DNA of 7,176 nucleotides, taken from contig UQPY01000080.1 in NCBI GenBank assembly GCA_900542965.1, positions 1-7,176 of the forward strand, given 5' to 3'. The position numbers were made by a program, and so were the translations under genes. This document shows positions 6,204 through 7,176 of this stretch, piece by piece. How positions within the stretch are numbered: position 1 is the stretch's first letter; every line of letters starts with the position of its first letter. The DNA comes from an uncultured Collinsella sp. Lineage in GTDB: Bacteria; Actinomycetota; Coriobacteriia; Coriobacteriales; Coriobacteriaceae. Under the pieces are notes generated by a model. It was not told the origin of the DNA and made no database searches. It saw only the letters and a list, made by a program, of their open reading frames with translations.

Positions 6204-7176
6204 ATGAACGAGTCATATCGCCTGGGTGAGCAATTGATTATTGCCTATCTCCAACGACTTGCGAATGGCATCTCGACCGCCGAACTCGATGTTGCCGCGC
6301 TGCCTGCTGAGCTACGCGCCGTTGGTGAGCAACTGCAAAAGACGCATGCCATCCTGCAACAAGAGCGCCGGCTGCTTGAGCGCAACGCCTATATCGATCC
6401 GCTCACCAACTTGGGCAACCGCAGCGGACTCGACCGTCACGTCGAGCAGCTCTGGCGCAAAGGCGACCCCTTCACCTGCGCCTATATTGACATCGACCAT
6501 CTCAAGCATTGCAATGATAGGTTTGGCCACGCCGAAGGCAATCGCTATATTCTGAGCATCTGCCGCACGCTCTCCGAAACCATGGAGCACGATGAGATGC
6601 TGTTCCGTATCGGTGGAGACGAGTTTGTGCTTATCTCGCTCTCCGCAAACGAGACTGAACTCGAGCAGCGCTTGGAGCAGGTACGTGCCGGGCTGATCGA
6701 GGCGAGCTCAGATGGCAAGGCGCCCATGATCGCCAGCTTTAGCTTTGGCTGCTCGCGCGTCGATCCACTTGCCGGCGACACGCGTCGCCAGATGACGATG
6801 GACGCCGATCGCAAGATGTATCGCTATAAGCTTATGCATCGTGTACAGCAACCGGAAAACAATGACGCGCCGCAACGCCCAATCGTCGATCAGCTTCCCT
6901 GCAACGACCGGGTGTTCCAAGCGATCTCCATGAGCTCCGAGACGCGCTATCCGTTCATCCTTAACCTCGATACTGGAGAATCGCAATGGTCGGTTAACGC
7001 CGTGCGCGATTTTGACCTGCCTTCCCAGCACCCTTTTAACTCACTCGACATGTGGCTCGCCCGCGTTCATCCCGAGGACCGCGACAACGTACGCGCCGAG
7101 CTCGACATGGTGATAAACGGCACGTGGCACTTCCACTACATGCAGTATCGCGTAATGGATGCCACCGGAAAATACG
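6204..7176 (+). CDS. GGDEF-PAS protein, paralogue of the upstream gene (3' end missing)
   Basis: The frame is open from ATG 6204 to the window edge, giving 324 residues without a stop. An N-terminal helical segment (about 35-60, QLQKTHAILQQERRLLER) leads into a GGDEF domain (about 62-210; DPLTNLGNR 65-73, AYIDIDHLKHCND 93-105, RIGGDEF 135-141). A PAS-like domain starts near 234 (RVHPED 287-292, MQYRV 313-317) and is cut by the window end. Line-up with the upstream protein is clear across both domains: LKHCND, EGNRYIL, FRIGGDEF, a Trp-Ser...LPS...H stretch, RVHP and MQYRV are shared. The GGDEF signature is intact, so diguanylate cyclase activity (EC 2.7.7.65) is plausible; no RxxD inhibitory site is present. 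The missing part may carry the same GGDEF-like and EAL domains. No membrane segment is seen. Confidence 0.88.
   Translation, partial: MNESYRLGEQLIIAYLQRLANGISTAELDVAALPAELRAVGEQLQKTHAILQQERRLLERNAYIDPLTNLGNRSGLDRHVEQLWRKGDPFTCAYIDIDHLKHCNDRFGHAEGNRYILSICRTLSETMEHDEMLFRIGGDEFVLISLSANETELEQRLEQVRAGLIEASSDGKAPMIASFSFGCSRVDPLAGDTRRQMTMDADRKMYRYKLMHRVQQPENNDAPQRPIVDQLPCNDRVFQAISMSSETRYPFILNLDTGESQWSVNAVRDFDLPSQHPFNSLDMWLARVHPEDRDNVRAELDMVINGTWHFHYMQYRVMDATGKY

Noticed and set aside
6312..7031. - strand frames opposite the second GGDEF gene
   Set aside because: The + strand frame from 6204 shows GGDEF and PAS motifs throughout; the opposite frames have none.

Overview
The window comes from a fairly GC-rich bacterium. 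Gene content, codon use and protein style (ThiM, a YqgV/MTH1187-type thiamine-binding protein and ThiE in one transcription unit; soluble multi-GGDEF/EAL signalling proteins) point to Actinomycetota, most likely a Coriobacteriia gut lineage such as Collinsella. That assignment is inference from pattern recognition; no marker gene settles it.

Bases 1-2063 are a thiamine salvage operon on the + strand. It opens with a TPP riboswitch (about 31-122) followed by an intrinsic terminator (134-165). Three tightly packed genes follow: thiM (187-1026, GTG start), a small thiamine-binding protein gene (1030-1371) and thiE (1368-2063, ATGA overlap). ThiM phosphorylates the thiazole alcohol and ThiE joins the product to HMP-PP to give thiamine phosphate. 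No thiD (HMP/HMP-P kinase) lies in the window, so HMP-PP must come from elsewhere in the genome. When TPP is plentiful the riboswitch should stop transcription before thiM.

Bases 2064-3358 hold a perfect 18-bp hairpin between convergent genes, then a patatin-like phospholipase of the YjjU type on the - strand (2165-3034), then a 324-base divergent intergenic region with small palindromes and an AT-rich patch but no convincing gene.

Bases 3359-7176 are a cyclic-di-GMP signalling locus. The first gene (3359-6076) encodes a 905-residue protein read as GGDEF - PAS - degenerate GGDEF - degenerate GGDEF - EAL. The EAL domain keeps every catalytic residue I could check. The second gene (6204 to the window end, incomplete) is a paralogue that begins with the same GGDEF-PAS order. 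The two are separated by 127 bases with a near-perfect 15-bp inverted repeat overlapping a possible -10 box, and an unusually complete Shine-Dalgarno sequence.

The most interesting part is this tandem pair. Its domain order is inverted (catalytic GGDEF before PAS), the first protein carries two decayed GGDEF copies, and both active-looking GGDEF domains share an Asp-to-Asn change at a guanine-contacting position. I see no evidence for a wholly new type of system.
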